Assembly: GCA_029259835.1 (NCBI GenBank)
Contig: JAJDEL010000496.1
Span: 1-9,055, forward strand
DNA length: 9,055 bases
DNA from: Planctomicrobium sp.
GTDB lineage: Bacteria > Planctomycetota > Planctomycetia > Planctomycetales > Planctomycetaceae
Reading direction: 5' to 3'
Below are positions 1 to 6,900 of this stretch, one piece after another. A program made the position numbers and the translations under genes. The number at the start of each line of letters is the position of its first letter. Positions within the stretch are counted from its first letter, which is position 1. The notes beneath the pieces were generated by a model, which saw only the letters and a program-made list of their open reading frames with translations, was not told the origin of the DNA and made no database searches.

Positions 1-304
1 TGCCGAGTTTTTACCAAATCCCTAGTTTCGGACTCAATATCAAGAAAACCGGCAATTTCGAGAAATTTCTCTCAGGCAGTCTGTAGCGGTCGAGCTCCAT
101 GAGCCACAAAAAAAGAGCCGATTGAGGAAAATCTGAATCGATTGAAATGTCCTCGTAGACCGATCAGCTAAATGTGCTCAATAGAGACACGGATGGCACC
201 TTAGACACCCACTGGACGGGTCAGTGATCAGAGTTCGAATAAAATTCACCAATGATCGCCCCAGAAACAATCAGATCATGATGCTGAAGAGAAATTCATC
301 AACA
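1..304. other. Left-edge stretch with no supported gene
   Basis: No convincing coding region is seen on either strand before the first secreted protein. A GTG-initiated in-frame extension of that protein would begin at 224, but it would put more than 50 polar residues ahead of the signal peptide, so I do not favour it. A small imperfect hairpin at 119-140 (arms CGATTGAG / CTGAATCG around AAAA) is followed, on the minus strand, by a T-run after a 4-base gap. It is too weak to call a terminator. No convincing -35/-10 pair was found. Confidence 0.4.
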
Positions 305-1753
305 ATGCCATCCAAAATTTTTACAAATCACCTCTTTCAAGGAACGAAGGCTTCCAAAGGCGTAATCCCCTTTGAAATTCGTTCTTGCCTTGTTGCCTTT
401 TTAATGCTTCTCATCCCAGCTTCGGTTTTTGCGGAACCAGCAGTTTCAGCAGTCCCTGCTGCGGCGCCTGCACCTCATGATCCATTAAACGACTTAGTGG
501 ACCGAGCCATTGCGACAACCAGTCATCGATTTCTGGACGCTAAAGTTCACACACCGTGGCAAATAGTTCACGGACTGCTTGCACTCCGTCAAGATTACGT
601 CATCAAGAACGGGGGAGATTCCGTTAACGCAGTTGACTGGATCTCAAGCGGAGCAAATTTCCAGGGGGCTCCCTGGTTTGAAGCAACAACTCATGGTGGA
701 CGCGCCCACCCATACAATGGCACACCCTACGAGTTTGAAGGGCACGTCAACCAGTTTCTCGCTGTCCTTTCGATGTGCAATCTCCCGCTCGATCATCAAT
801 TTCAAGCCGCTGGCGGAAAAACTGTGACAATGCAGCAAATGGTGGATCACGCGAAGATGGCTGTAAACTCGCATGTTGAAATCACCTGGACGCTTTGGTT
901 CCTGACTCATTACGTCGATCAGGATGAGGAATGGCTGAACGCAGATGACGAGCCTTGGAGCATGGAACGTTTGGTTCGTATGCAGGTGAAAGATTCTCCT
1001 TACGATTCTCCTTGTGGTGGAACGCATGGAATGTTCGCACTCGCTTATGCCCGTAACTCCTACCTGAAGAAACATGGACAGTTGCGTGGGGCTTGGCTGG
1101 AAGCGGATCAGAAGCTGCAAAGATACCTGATGTCTGCCCAGCGTATGCAGAACCGAGATGGTTCTTTCGCGACAGACTGGTTCAAATCGACCGGTCATAG
1201 TGAGGAGTTCAATGAACGCATTCAGTATTCAGGACACATGCTGGAATGGATTGTCGTCGCACAACCGAAAAGTCGTCTGCAGGATCGATGGATTCGTGCT
1301 GGGATCCAGACTCTCTGCTACGACTTAATCCGAAACGCTCGCGAGCCTGCTGAATGTGGTCCTCTCTATCACGCTCTGCATTCACTTGTCTTGTATCGTG
1401 AACAGATGAATCCAGAATCAAGCTCGGCACCACAGCCATCACTTGCCCAATCGCCTCATAAAGATGCCGTTCCAGCAGGACCACTGACACTCTCCAGCAA
1501 GCCGTCGGCGGAAGCTGTTCCGACTCCAGAGAAAGTCGCCGAAGAACCTGAAAAAATCGCAACGCAGCCGAGAGAGATGAGATTGCGAAGGCGTCAACTC
1601 AGAAGAAGAACGTCAGCAACCGAGGCATCTTCAAAGGCGACTCCGACTGGCAGCCAAGATGGTCAGCTTGACACAGACAAGAGACCACTCATGCCGATTC
1701 TGAAAAAAGCGGGTCAGGGCGAAGTTGCCTCTGCTGTGACTTCAGCGGACTAA
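305..1753 (+). CDS. Secreted hypothetical protein, likely alpha-helical toroid domain, Arg-rich tail
   Basis: Function is not recognised. With the ATG at 305 the protein has 482 residues. A Sec signal peptide is visible: hydrophobic core at about 29-41 and an AXA-like site (VFA before EP) ending near residue 43, so export is likely. The body, about 63-363, is helix-rich with many Trp, His and Tyr. It includes a QRMQNRDGSFATDWF stretch (about 279-293) resembling the Q..DGSF/W repeats of terpenoid-cyclase-like alpha/alpha toroids; this resemblance is inference. A GGTHGMFALAYA block (about 238-249) and a GPLYHALHSLVLY block (about 352-364) look like conserved helices. From about 370 the protein is Pro/Ser/Ala/Glu-rich, with a strongly basic patch (RLRRRQLRRR, about 426-435). 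The start is uncertain: GTG 224 and ATG 278/281 are in frame and none has a good Shine-Dalgarno. ATG 305 gives the shortest n-region. The gene stands alone and converges with scpB. Confidence 0.75.
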   Translation: MPSKIFTNHLFQGTKASKGVIPFEIRSCLVAFLMLLIPASVFAEPAVSAVPAAAPAPHDPLNDLVDRAIATTSHRFLDAKVHTPWQIVHGLLALRQDYVIKNGGDSVNAVDWISSGANFQGAPWFEATTHGGRAHPYNGTPYEFEGHVNQFLAVLSMCNLPLDHQFQAAGGKTVTMQQMVDHAKMAVNSHVEITWTLWFLTHYVDQDEEWLNADDEPWSMERLVRMQVKDSPYDSPCGGTHGMFALAYARNSYLKKHGQLRGAWLEADQKLQRYLMSAQRMQNRDGSFATDWFKSTGHSEEFNERIQYSGHMLEWIVVAQPKSRLQDRWIRAGIQTLCYDLIRNAREPAECGPLYHALHSLVLYREQMNPESSSAPQPSLAQSPHKDAVPAGPLTLSSKPSAEAVPTPEKVAEEPEKIATQPREMRLRRRQLRRRTSATEASSKATPTGSQDGQLDTDKRPLMPILKKAGQGEVASAVTSAD

Positions 1754-1798
1754 CTGAATAGTTGCGTAGCAAGTTCGCAAATTGTCTCGGTCTGGGTT

Positions 1799-1868
1799 AG
1801 CCGCTAGGCATAAGCCTCGGTTTTGAGTGTGAGTCTGAGTCAGATTCGGGGCTTGCGTCCTAGCGGCT
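1799..1868. repeat. Long imperfect palindrome between convergent genes
   Basis: The arms AGCCGCTAGG (1799-1808) and CCTAGCGGCT (1859-1868) are perfect reverse complements. After a small asymmetric bulge the pairing resumes with AAGCC (1812-1816) against GGCTT (1850-1854) and continues about three more pairs including one wobble. The central loop is about 25 nt. It lies in the 208-bp gap between two convergent genes, where a structure that folds in either direction could protect both mRNA ends; there is no T-run, so it is not a classical terminator. From memory, GCCGCTAGG-type intergenic palindromes recur in planctomycete genomes, so this may be one copy of a dispersed REP-like family; only one copy lies in this window. 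A second, perfect 13-nt palindrome ATCGTTAAACGAT follows at 1872-1884. Confidence 0.6.
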
Positions 1869-1961
1869 CATATCGTTAAACGATTTCGGGACAGTTCCTA
1901 ATCTTGAAGGCCCCGATGAATTGTCTCTCTCATACGAAGAGTCAAGAACCTCAGCAGATCT

Positions 1962-2747
1962 TTATTTGAAATCAAAATCGATTGCCTGGGGAAGATCATC
2001 GACGCTGCCCAAGCCAAACAAATCAAGAAACCGTTTGGTTGTGCGATAGGATTTGTCATCGGAATCTTCATTTCTCTCAAGTGCAATCAGTTGCCTGCGC
2101 AGAAGCTGTCGAAGCAATCCGCCGACATTTTTTTTGCCGATCTCGTCAACGTCTTCACGGTTGATCGGTTGTTTGTAAGCAATAAACGCCAGGACTTCTA
2201 GCGCTTCCTGACTCAGTTTGACATCTTTCGGCCCTTGACCGTAAACACGTCGACGGACTGGCTCGTATGCCGTGTCCAAAGCCATGGTGTATCCACCTTC
2301 GATCAACTGAATGACGTAGGGCCGGTTCTGTTTCGCGTAGAGTTGATTGATCTGTTCGATCAGGTCGTCAATCTGCTCGTGATTTGTTGTTCCTCCAAGC
2401 ACGTCAACAATTTTTTTTGCAGGCAGCGGACTCCCCCCCACAAAAAGCAAGCCTTCAATCACCTGACTCAAAGTCAGCCGATTTTCTGATTCGTTGGCCA
2501 GAGGAAGATCATCTTCGGCGTCCTCGGAAATTGTGAATTCATTTTGAATTGACGTTTTTTCTTCGACTACTGAAACATCCTGCGAATTCTCAATCAAATC
2601 TGTTTTGGCATTCTCATCAATCGACTGAGACATCAATGCCTCTGCCGATTCCGCGGTTTCCAGCGCGAGCCGATACGCAGCCTCGATTTCTTCGAGTGAC
2701 ATCTCGCCATCGAGAAATTCGTCATCGCATTCCACGTCCGATTCCAT
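1962..2747 (-). CDS. scpB: Segregation and condensation protein B (ScpB)
   Basis: ScpB is the winged-helix subunit that dimerises and binds the kleisin ScpA in the SMC-ScpAB condensin, which acts on the nucleoid in chromosome compaction and segregation. The protein has 261 residues. The family core starts near residue 94 (SQVIEGLLFVGGSPLPAKKI, first winged helix). The family's most recognisable stretch is at about 179-222: SQEALEVLAFIAYKQPINRE, then EIGKKNVGGLLRQLL and a polar helix end. The terminal signature YRTTKRFLDLFGLGSVDDLP is at about 234-253. The first about 92 residues are an acidic, low-complexity extension that standard ScpB proteins (about 180-200 residues) lack; otherwise the length fits. 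The ATG overlaps the TGA of the upstream SGNH-like gene (TGATG on the minus strand), which fixes the start and suggests translational coupling. ScpA is not in the window. Confidence 0.93.
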   Translation of the reverse strand: MESDVECDDEFLDGEMSLEEIEAAYRLALETAESAEALMSQSIDENAKTDLIENSQDVSVVEEKTSIQNEFTISEDAEDDLPLANESENRLTLSQVIEGLLFVGGSPLPAKKIVDVLGGTTNHEQIDDLIEQINQLYAKQNRPYVIQLIEGGYTMALDTAYEPVRRRVYGQGPKDVKLSQEALEVLAFIAYKQPINREDVDEIGKKNVGGLLRQLLRRQLIALERNEDSDDKSYRTTKRFLDLFGLGSVDDLPQAIDFDFK

Positions 2748-3931
2748 CAGTCAAAACTCCTGTCGCGAGAAGTATTCTCACTGATTCTCAATGATGGGGA
2801 GACATCCGGTTGCGCAGGCGCGTTTTGCGGCTGGGCTGTTTGAAGTATTTCGGAGTTCAAAATGACCATCGCGTTTGCGATGGACCGAGCATATTGCAAC
2901 GTCCCTGTAGAAGTCAGTTGCCCGTTTCGTTCATGGAAGTAAGGCTGCTGTTCCCCGGTTTGTTGAAACAATTGACTTGGATTGTGAATCAACGCCGTCG
3001 ATTGAATTCCACGGTCCGCAAAAAGCGTGTGCAGGTCACGTTCGAACGAGTCTGCATTGCGTGATCGCACGCTTCCAATCTCTGATTCAGAAGCCCATGA
3101 ATTCGGAATGATCGAAATCATCATTTGACTGTCAATCGATCGGGAAAACTGCCACATCATTACGTAAGGCGTTAATGAAAGTTCCTCGTCCAATACGGGA
3201 ATGACTGCCTGATTTTCATCGCGACTTGCACCCAAAAATGGACCAACCGTTTCAACCAGCCAGTCCGCTGTCGCAAACTCTTTGCAGACGAGATCCAAAT
3301 CGTCACTGGCTCTCCCATCAAACGCGGGATGAGTCGAGAAGGCAGGGACACCCTGAGCATCCATGGTTAATCCTCCTCGCACCTGAAGATCGAAGTTGAC
3401 ATCATCTGGGTTTGTACAAAACAGCACGAGATCAGGTTGCAAAGCCATCAACCTTTGACGTAGCCGCAGGAAATTCGTGAGAGGGCCACTGCCAGGGCAG
3501 CCGCCGTTGATGATTTCAACTTGCCCGAGACCGTTTTCATTAAAGAGTTTCTGTAATTGACCGGGGAGTGTTTCGCCATCCTCAAGTCCTAGACCAAAAA
3601 CGCTCGATCCTCCCAGACAAACCACCCGGAAAATCCCTTTTGGTTTTGGAACGACGATGTCTCCCCCGCGAGTGCCATATTCGTTGGTCTTGAGCATTGT
3701 TTGTTCAGAAAGACCGGTTGGCATCTCGATTTCGAGCAGTGGGACAACATCCAGATAAGTCGTTGAATTCGGTTTAACAACGTCACTCAAGCTGTGGATC
3801 GAACCATTCTTGCCGACCTGAGAATGGACTCGATCCCATCGGAACCAGACTTCCACTGCGCATAGGATCAGCGCCAACAGCACGACTGCTGCAAAGAAAC
3901 GACTGACAGTCCGCAAAAGTGGGCGGATCAT
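2747..3931 (-). CDS. Membrane-anchored SGNH/GDSL-hydrolase-like protein, probably inactive
   Basis: This 394-residue protein begins with a short basic segment and one hydrophobic helix (about 12-30), so it is probably inner-membrane anchored with its domain outside the cytoplasm. The SGNH fold is suggested by FRVVCLGGSSVFGLGLEDGETLPGQL (about 101-126 in pieces): GGSS carries the block I serine (S109) in the GGS(T/S)xFG form common in this superfamily. INGGCPGSG (about 141-149) matches block II with its oxyanion Gly. Block III reads CTNPDD (172-177) instead of the usual GxND. At the C-terminus, where DxxH(L/P)(N/T)xxG is expected, the sequence is ERNGQLTSTG (334-343), with Gln338 at the His position and Arg335 at the Asp position. 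A nearby H333 could substitute, but its spacing is wrong. Family membership is by motif reading; loss of activity is inference. The tail from about 365 is Pro/Ser-rich. The gene is first in an operon with scpB. Confidence 0.7.
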   Translation of the reverse strand: MIRPLLRTVSRFFAAVVLLALILCAVEVWFRWDRVHSQVGKNGSIHSLSDVVKPNSTTYLDVVPLLEIEMPTGLSEQTMLKTNEYGTRGGDIVVPKPKGIFRVVCLGGSSVFGLGLEDGETLPGQLQKLFNENGLGQVEIINGGCPGSGPLTNFLRLRQRLMALQPDLVLFCTNPDDVNFDLQVRGGLTMDAQGVPAFSTHPAFDGRASDDLDLVCKEFATADWLVETVGPFLGASRDENQAVIPVLDEELSLTPYVMMWQFSRSIDSQMMISIIPNSWASESEIGSVRSRNADSFERDLHTLFADRGIQSTALIHNPSQLFQQTGEQQPYFHERNGQLTSTGTLQYARSIANAMVILNSEILQTAQPQNAPAQPDVSPSLRISENTSRDRSFD

Positions 3932-3984
3932 TATGGCAAATCAGGCTCCATCCTGAATCGACAAAGATATTGAGAGACTGTGTG

Positions 3985-4014
3985 ATAATACTGTAAAATC
4001 GGCTTTTTCAACAA
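3985..4014 (-). promoter_or_regulatory. Candidate sigma-70-type promoter for the SGNH-like/scpB operon
   Basis: Read on the minus strand, TTGTTG (4014-4009) and TATTAT (3990-3985) are separated by 18 bp. The predicted transcript would start near 3978, leaving a leader of about 47 nt before the ATG at 3931. The -10 matches the consensus at 5 of 6 positions and the -35 at 3-4 of 6. Position upstream of a divergently transcribed gene fits. No experimental or comparative support is available. Confidence 0.4.
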
Positions 4015-4083
4015 GATGAAGTCTGCCCTGTGAACAAGAGAGCGCAGAGCAATGGTCAATACCCCCCTTCCAACAGATTCGAA

Positions 4084-4112
4084 TTGACCAAATCCAGTAA
4101 AAAAACTACTAA
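4084..4112 (+). promoter_or_regulatory. Candidate promoter for the lipoprotein gene
   Basis: TTGACC (4084-4089, 5 of 6 to the -35 consensus) is followed after 17 bp by TACTAA (4107-4112), a weak -10. Transcription would begin near 4119, about 28 nt before the ATG at 4147. If real, it rules out the GTG at 4030 as the start, agreeing with the lipoprotein signal placement. Confidence 0.35.
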
Positions 4113-4146
4113 GAGGCGCCCAAAACACTTTACAAGACGGCAGACT

Positions 4147-5001
4147 ATGGCTTACTCCACATGGACGTGGAAAAGTTGTTTATTAGGTTTCGTATGTGCT
4201 CTTACATGTGCTGCATCCGGTTGTTCGTTGCTCTTTCCTGAAACGACTTCTCAAACCGCGGTGAAATCACCACTTAAACCACTGGTTGCCCCACGTCAGG
4301 CAATCACGCTGGAGGTCTACTTCATCGATCGTCGAATTGGTGATCCACTCATTGGAGAAACTCTCTGGGACTCACTTCATTCCGTCAGTTCGATTGATCC
4401 CGAAACAAGGCGAAGGCTTCGAGACGATGGATTTCGCGTGGCAATGAGCGCAGCTCGTCCACCGAGAGCTCTTCAAGTGCTCATGGCTCTGTCTGACGAA
4501 AACGATCCAACGCGTCGGGCCGTCGTTCAGCATTATATGATTCCCTCAGAACAGGAAACCTGGATCGTTTGTCGTCAGGTCGAAAACGGAACTTCAGTGA
4601 CACGAAGACCACTGGAAGGGGGGGCACGAACCTTCGAAGTCAATCAAGGTCAGGCAATCTTCAAAGTGAAGGCTTCGCGAGTGGAAGATGGGTGGGCAAA
4701 CCTCGTGATCATTCCGGAAATACAACATGGTCAAAGCTCTCTGAAGCCAACAGCGACAAGCACAGAGTGGACTTTGCGTGACCGCAGACAAGCCATCACT
4801 CTCTTTGAAGATCGGCTTTCCGCAGAACTGAATGTCGGCGAGATTCTTGTTGTCGGAATGACTGACGATGGAGCAGGCAAGCTCGCAAGTCACTTCTTCC
4901 ACAGCGACAAATCTAACGGTTTGCAACGCCTGATGATGATTCGCATCGCGGATATGAGATCTGTCGAACCGCATCGAATCGATTCTGACTCTGCACGGTG
5001 A
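4147..5001 (+). CDS. Predicted lipoprotein of unknown function
   Basis: From ATG 4147 the protein has 284 residues. Its N-terminus is a typical lipoprotein signal: WTWKS n-region, hydrophobic LLGFVCALTCA, then lipobox AASG before Cys26, so it should be processed by signal peptidase II and lipid-anchored. A Pro/Lys/Thr linker (about 31-52) precedes a folded region with ITLEVYFIDRRIGDPLIGETLWDSL (about 53-77 in pieces), a helix with RRRLRDDGFRVAMSA (88-102), and beta-rich stretches such as WANLVIIPEIQHG (183-195). The last somewhat recalls the 'PE...G' strands of secretin-type domains, but I do not claim homology. I do not recognise the family beyond a general likeness to planctomycete envelope proteins. 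A GTG at 4030 would extend the frame by 39 residues of basic sequence and bury the signal peptide, so it is rejected. The gene is divergent from the scpB operon and convergent with the next gene, 15 bp apart. Confidence 0.78.
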   Translation: MAYSTWTWKSCLLGFVCALTCAASGCSLLFPETTSQTAVKSPLKPLVAPRQAITLEVYFIDRRIGDPLIGETLWDSLHSVSSIDPETRRRLRDDGFRVAMSAARPPRALQVLMALSDENDPTRRAVVQHYMIPSEQETWIVCRQVENGTSVTRRPLEGGARTFEVNQGQAIFKVKASRVEDGWANLVIIPEIQHGQSSLKPTATSTEWTLRDRRQAITLFEDRLSAELNVGEILVVGMTDDGAGKLASHFFHSDKSNGLQRLMMIRIADMRSVEPHRIDSDSAR

Positions 5002-5024
5002 ATCTCAGTTAAGGATTCACTGTG
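4994..5024. terminator. Shared hairpin between convergent genes
   Basis: CACGGTGAATC (4994-5004) pairs with GATTCACTGTG (5014-5024), an 11-bp stem with one G.T wobble and a 9-nt loop (TCAGTTAAG). It contains the stop codons of both convergent genes (TGA 4999-5001 plus strand; TGA 5019-5017 minus strand). There is no T-run on either side, so it may act as a bidirectional attenuating or end-protecting structure and not a classical intrinsic terminator. Confidence 0.5.
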
Positions 5025-5715
5025 ATTCTTGCCCTGTGATCGTAACTTTCCACTCTTCATGCAGTCTCGCTCCTTCCTGTGCAGGAAGTTCTCTGCTCGT
5101 CGAAACGATTTTTGAGTCAAGCAATTTGACTTCTTGTTCTACCACCGGATTGAGAGCACCTTCAAACCTGACTGGTCCAGAGAACTCTTTGGAATGAGGA
5201 GGATGCGCATTGGTGGTATCTGGGACAAGATGTGAATACCGATCAGCCTCTGCCTGAAAAACATGATCTGGTAACTCACTCATACGCTTGACTGCTCTCA
5301 TCGCTGCTGGAAATTGATCGGATTCGGAAATCAGTTCGTCACGAAGTTTCTGTAATTGACGAATCGTCGCACGTGCGCCAGCAACTTCATCGTGTTGTGA
5401 TTTCAAGCTGGAGAGAAGCTCATTCGTTTCCAAAACCGCTGCACGTTCCGAATCAACTTTTGAAAGTGCTGCGTCAACAAAGGTCAATTCACGCTGCAAT
5501 TGATCCACGCGTTGAACGAGTGGACGCACAACCAGAAAGTGCATTGACAGAACACTCAACAACACACCGGACACCCGGGTTGTCCAGCTGATTTTGTCTG
5601 TTATCAAACGTATCTGGTCCCTCAGAATCTGCCGTTTCTCCGGTCCGAACCACAGTTGCACTAGCTTCTCCTGAAGTAAAGCAATGCGCGCCACCAATTG
5701 ACGCGCAATTTTCAT
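5017..5715 (-). CDS. Single-pass membrane protein with coiled coil, unknown function
   Basis: The protein has 232 residues. A basic/amphipathic cytoplasmic N-terminal segment of about 45 residues leads into one transmembrane helix (VSGVLLSVLSMHFLVV, about 48-63). A heptad-rich coiled coil follows (about 66-132; LVQRVDQLQRELTFVDAAL and similar), then a less regular C-terminal part (about 133-232) ending in a predicted strand (EWKVTITGQ). This layout (short N-terminus, TM, coiled coil, small C-terminal domain) resembles PilO/GspM-type assembly proteins, but no diagnostic motif is seen and no pilus or type II secretion genes are nearby, so function stays unknown. The start ATG at 5715 is followed closely by basic residues as expected for a membrane protein. 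A small stem, TTGGCA/TGCCAA (5715-5720/5729-5734), sits directly at the start codon and could affect initiation. Confidence 0.65.
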   Translation of the reverse strand: MKIARQLVARIALLQEKLVQLWFGPEKRQILRDQIRLITDKISWTTRVSGVLLSVLSMHFLVVRPLVQRVDQLQRELTFVDAALSKVDSERAAVLETNELLSSLKSQHDEVAGARATIRQLQKLRDELISESDQFPAAMRAVKRMSELPDHVFQAEADRYSHLVPDTTNAHPPHSKEFSGPVRFEGALNPVVEQEVKLLDSKIVSTSRELPAQEGARLHEEWKVTITGQESQ

Positions 5716-6092
5716 TGGCAGTACTGTTTGCCAACTTTACCCATATCGCCCAATGATGATCGTTTACTGTTGCCAAAGCAGTCCTGACAGAGAGTTTCAC
5801 TTGAGAGCGGCTGGAGAATGAATGTATTGCTCGAACTTGACGAATTTGGAAAAGCTTCTCGAAATTGTAGTTTTGACAAATTCGGAAGAATTAGAACGAC
5901 AGCCACCAGTTCCACCTAACCAATTTGGAAACAACAGGTTGTGACATACTAGAAAGACTATTCAAGACTAATCTCCTGAAATTTTGCAATGTTTTGCTAA
6001 TGAAGACGTCCCGCCTGCGAATGACTGGTTGAGCAAGCGGAGTTCACCATTTCGGTGATCTCTGAGACCGAATTGAACTCAGGAGAACAAAG
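5716..6092. other. Divergent intergenic region with short repeats
   Basis: This 377-bp stretch separates two divergent genes. It contains a 10-bp direct repeat AATTTGGAAA (5843-5852 and 5922-5931) and an 8-bp inverted repeat CGAATTTG/CAAATTCG (5841-5848 and 5877-5884). A TTGACA hexamer lies at 5873-5878, but no matching -10 lies 16-18 bp downstream. A minus-strand reading frame (5915-5712, GTG start) overlaps the next gene's ATG by four bases. It has no Shine-Dalgarno and an odd, Ser-rich composition, so it is not called. Confidence 0.45.
6081..6086 (+). promoter_or_regulatory. Strong ribosome binding site
   Basis: AGGAGA ends 6 bases before the ATG at 6093. It is the only clear Shine-Dalgarno in the window, which fixes this start and suggests the gene is well translated. 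Confidence 0.75.
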
Positions 6093-6893
6093 ATGATTAA
6101 GAAAGCCGCAGTTGGGACTTTAGCCGTCGCCACAATCGGAGGGATGATTTTCGGGATGGACGTATTCAGTTACGCCCGCACCGGATTCCATTCAGCACAA
6201 AGCAAGATTCGCAGCGAAGTGCCGCTCGAATTTGAAATCGAACGCGCTCGCGAAGAAGTTGCACAACTTCTTCCTGAAGTTCGCAAGTCAATGCACATCA
6301 TTGCCGAAGAGCAAGTCGCGACTGCGAATCTTCGTAAGTCGATTGAAAAGCGACAAGTCGCTTTGGAAGACCAGGAAGAAGCGATTCTGACTCTCTCTGC
6401 GGATCTCAAATCTGGTGGATCTCAGTTTGTCTATGCAGGGAATGCGTATACCCAAAGAGAGGTCGAAAAGGATCTCTCCGAGCGATTCAACCGGTTCACG
6501 ACTGCTGACGAAACTCTCAAGCGTGAGCAAGAGTTGTTGACTGCTAAAGAAAAAGCATTGAAAACGCATCGTGACACCCTCGAGGGCATGCTCTCACAAA
6601 GGAAAAACCTCGAGGTGGAACTCGAACGACTTGAAGCGCGTCTGAAAACAATCGATGCTCGCAAGCAGATTGCCAGTATCGAAGTCGACGACTCGCAACT
6701 CAACAGAGCGAAGACGCTCATTGCAACAATCGACAAGCGACTTGATGTTGAAGACGCTGTCCTTGCTGCCGATGGAAATTTCTCTGGACTGATTCCAGTC
6801 GAAAGTGAAATTGAAGTCGCAGAGGAGAACATCGTCAAAGCTGTTGAAAATTACTTCGGACACAACGATGAAGTCGAAGTCGTCAACAACTAA
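6093..6893 (+). CDS. N-terminally membrane-anchored coiled-coil protein
   Basis: The protein has 266 residues. An N-terminal hydrophobic segment (about 6-24, AVGTLAVATIGGMIFGMDV) follows MIKK, giving a membrane anchor or uncleaved signal. Next comes a 'SEVPLEFEIERAREEV' block (41-56) and long, charged helices with heptad character at about 46-107 and 121-195. They are broken by a short GGSQFVYAGNAYTQREV segment (108-124) that looks like a conserved turn or strand. The C-terminus is acidic (EDAVLAADG, then SEIEVAEENIV to the end). I recall similar anchored coiled-coil proteins with a PxEFEIxRAR block in planctomycetes, without known function. The helical layout is loosely like PspA/IM30 proteins, but the TM anchor argues against that family. 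It is probably monocistronic: own ribosome binding site, strong terminator behind it. Confidence 0.75.
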   Translation: MIKKAAVGTLAVATIGGMIFGMDVFSYARTGFHSAQSKIRSEVPLEFEIERAREEVAQLLPEVRKSMHIIAEEQVATANLRKSIEKRQVALEDQEEAILTLSADLKSGGSQFVYAGNAYTQREVEKDLSERFNRFTTADETLKREQELLTAKEKALKTHRDTLEGMLSQRKNLEVELERLEARLKTIDARKQIASIEVDDSQLNRAKTLIATIDKRLDVEDAVLAADGNFSGLIPVESEIEVAEENIVKAVENYFGHNDEVEVVNN

Positions 6894-6900
6894 ACTCTTT

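Noticed and set aside
119..140. Minus-strand terminator-like hairpin near the left edge
   Set aside because: The stem has a mismatch, the T-run is 4 bases away, and no minus-strand gene ends here.
644..1562. Long minus-strand frames inside the first secreted protein gene
   Set aside because: They are shadows: Cys/Arg/Ser-rich, no domain, and fully inside a gene with signal peptide and coherent composition.
3931..4128. 65-codon minus-strand frame whose stop overlaps the ATG of the SGNH-like gene
   Set aside because: It spans the candidate promoters of both divergent genes, has no Shine-Dalgarno and no recognisable features; the overlap is probably chance.
4030..4146. GTG-initiated N-terminal extension of the lipoprotein gene
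   Set aside because: It would place 39 basic residues ahead of a clear lipoprotein signal peptide, and a plausible promoter lies inside it.
5712..5915. 67-codon minus-strand frame with a GTG start and a 4-base overlap with the next gene's ATG
   Set aside because: The overlap is tempting, but composition is unusual (Ser run, no domain), no ribosome binding site is visible, and the region has repeats typical of a promoter.
6170..6863. Several minus-strand frames opposite the anchored coiled-coil gene
   Set aside because: Ser/Arg-rich mirror frames typical of antisense to Glu/Lys-rich coiled coils; no independent support.
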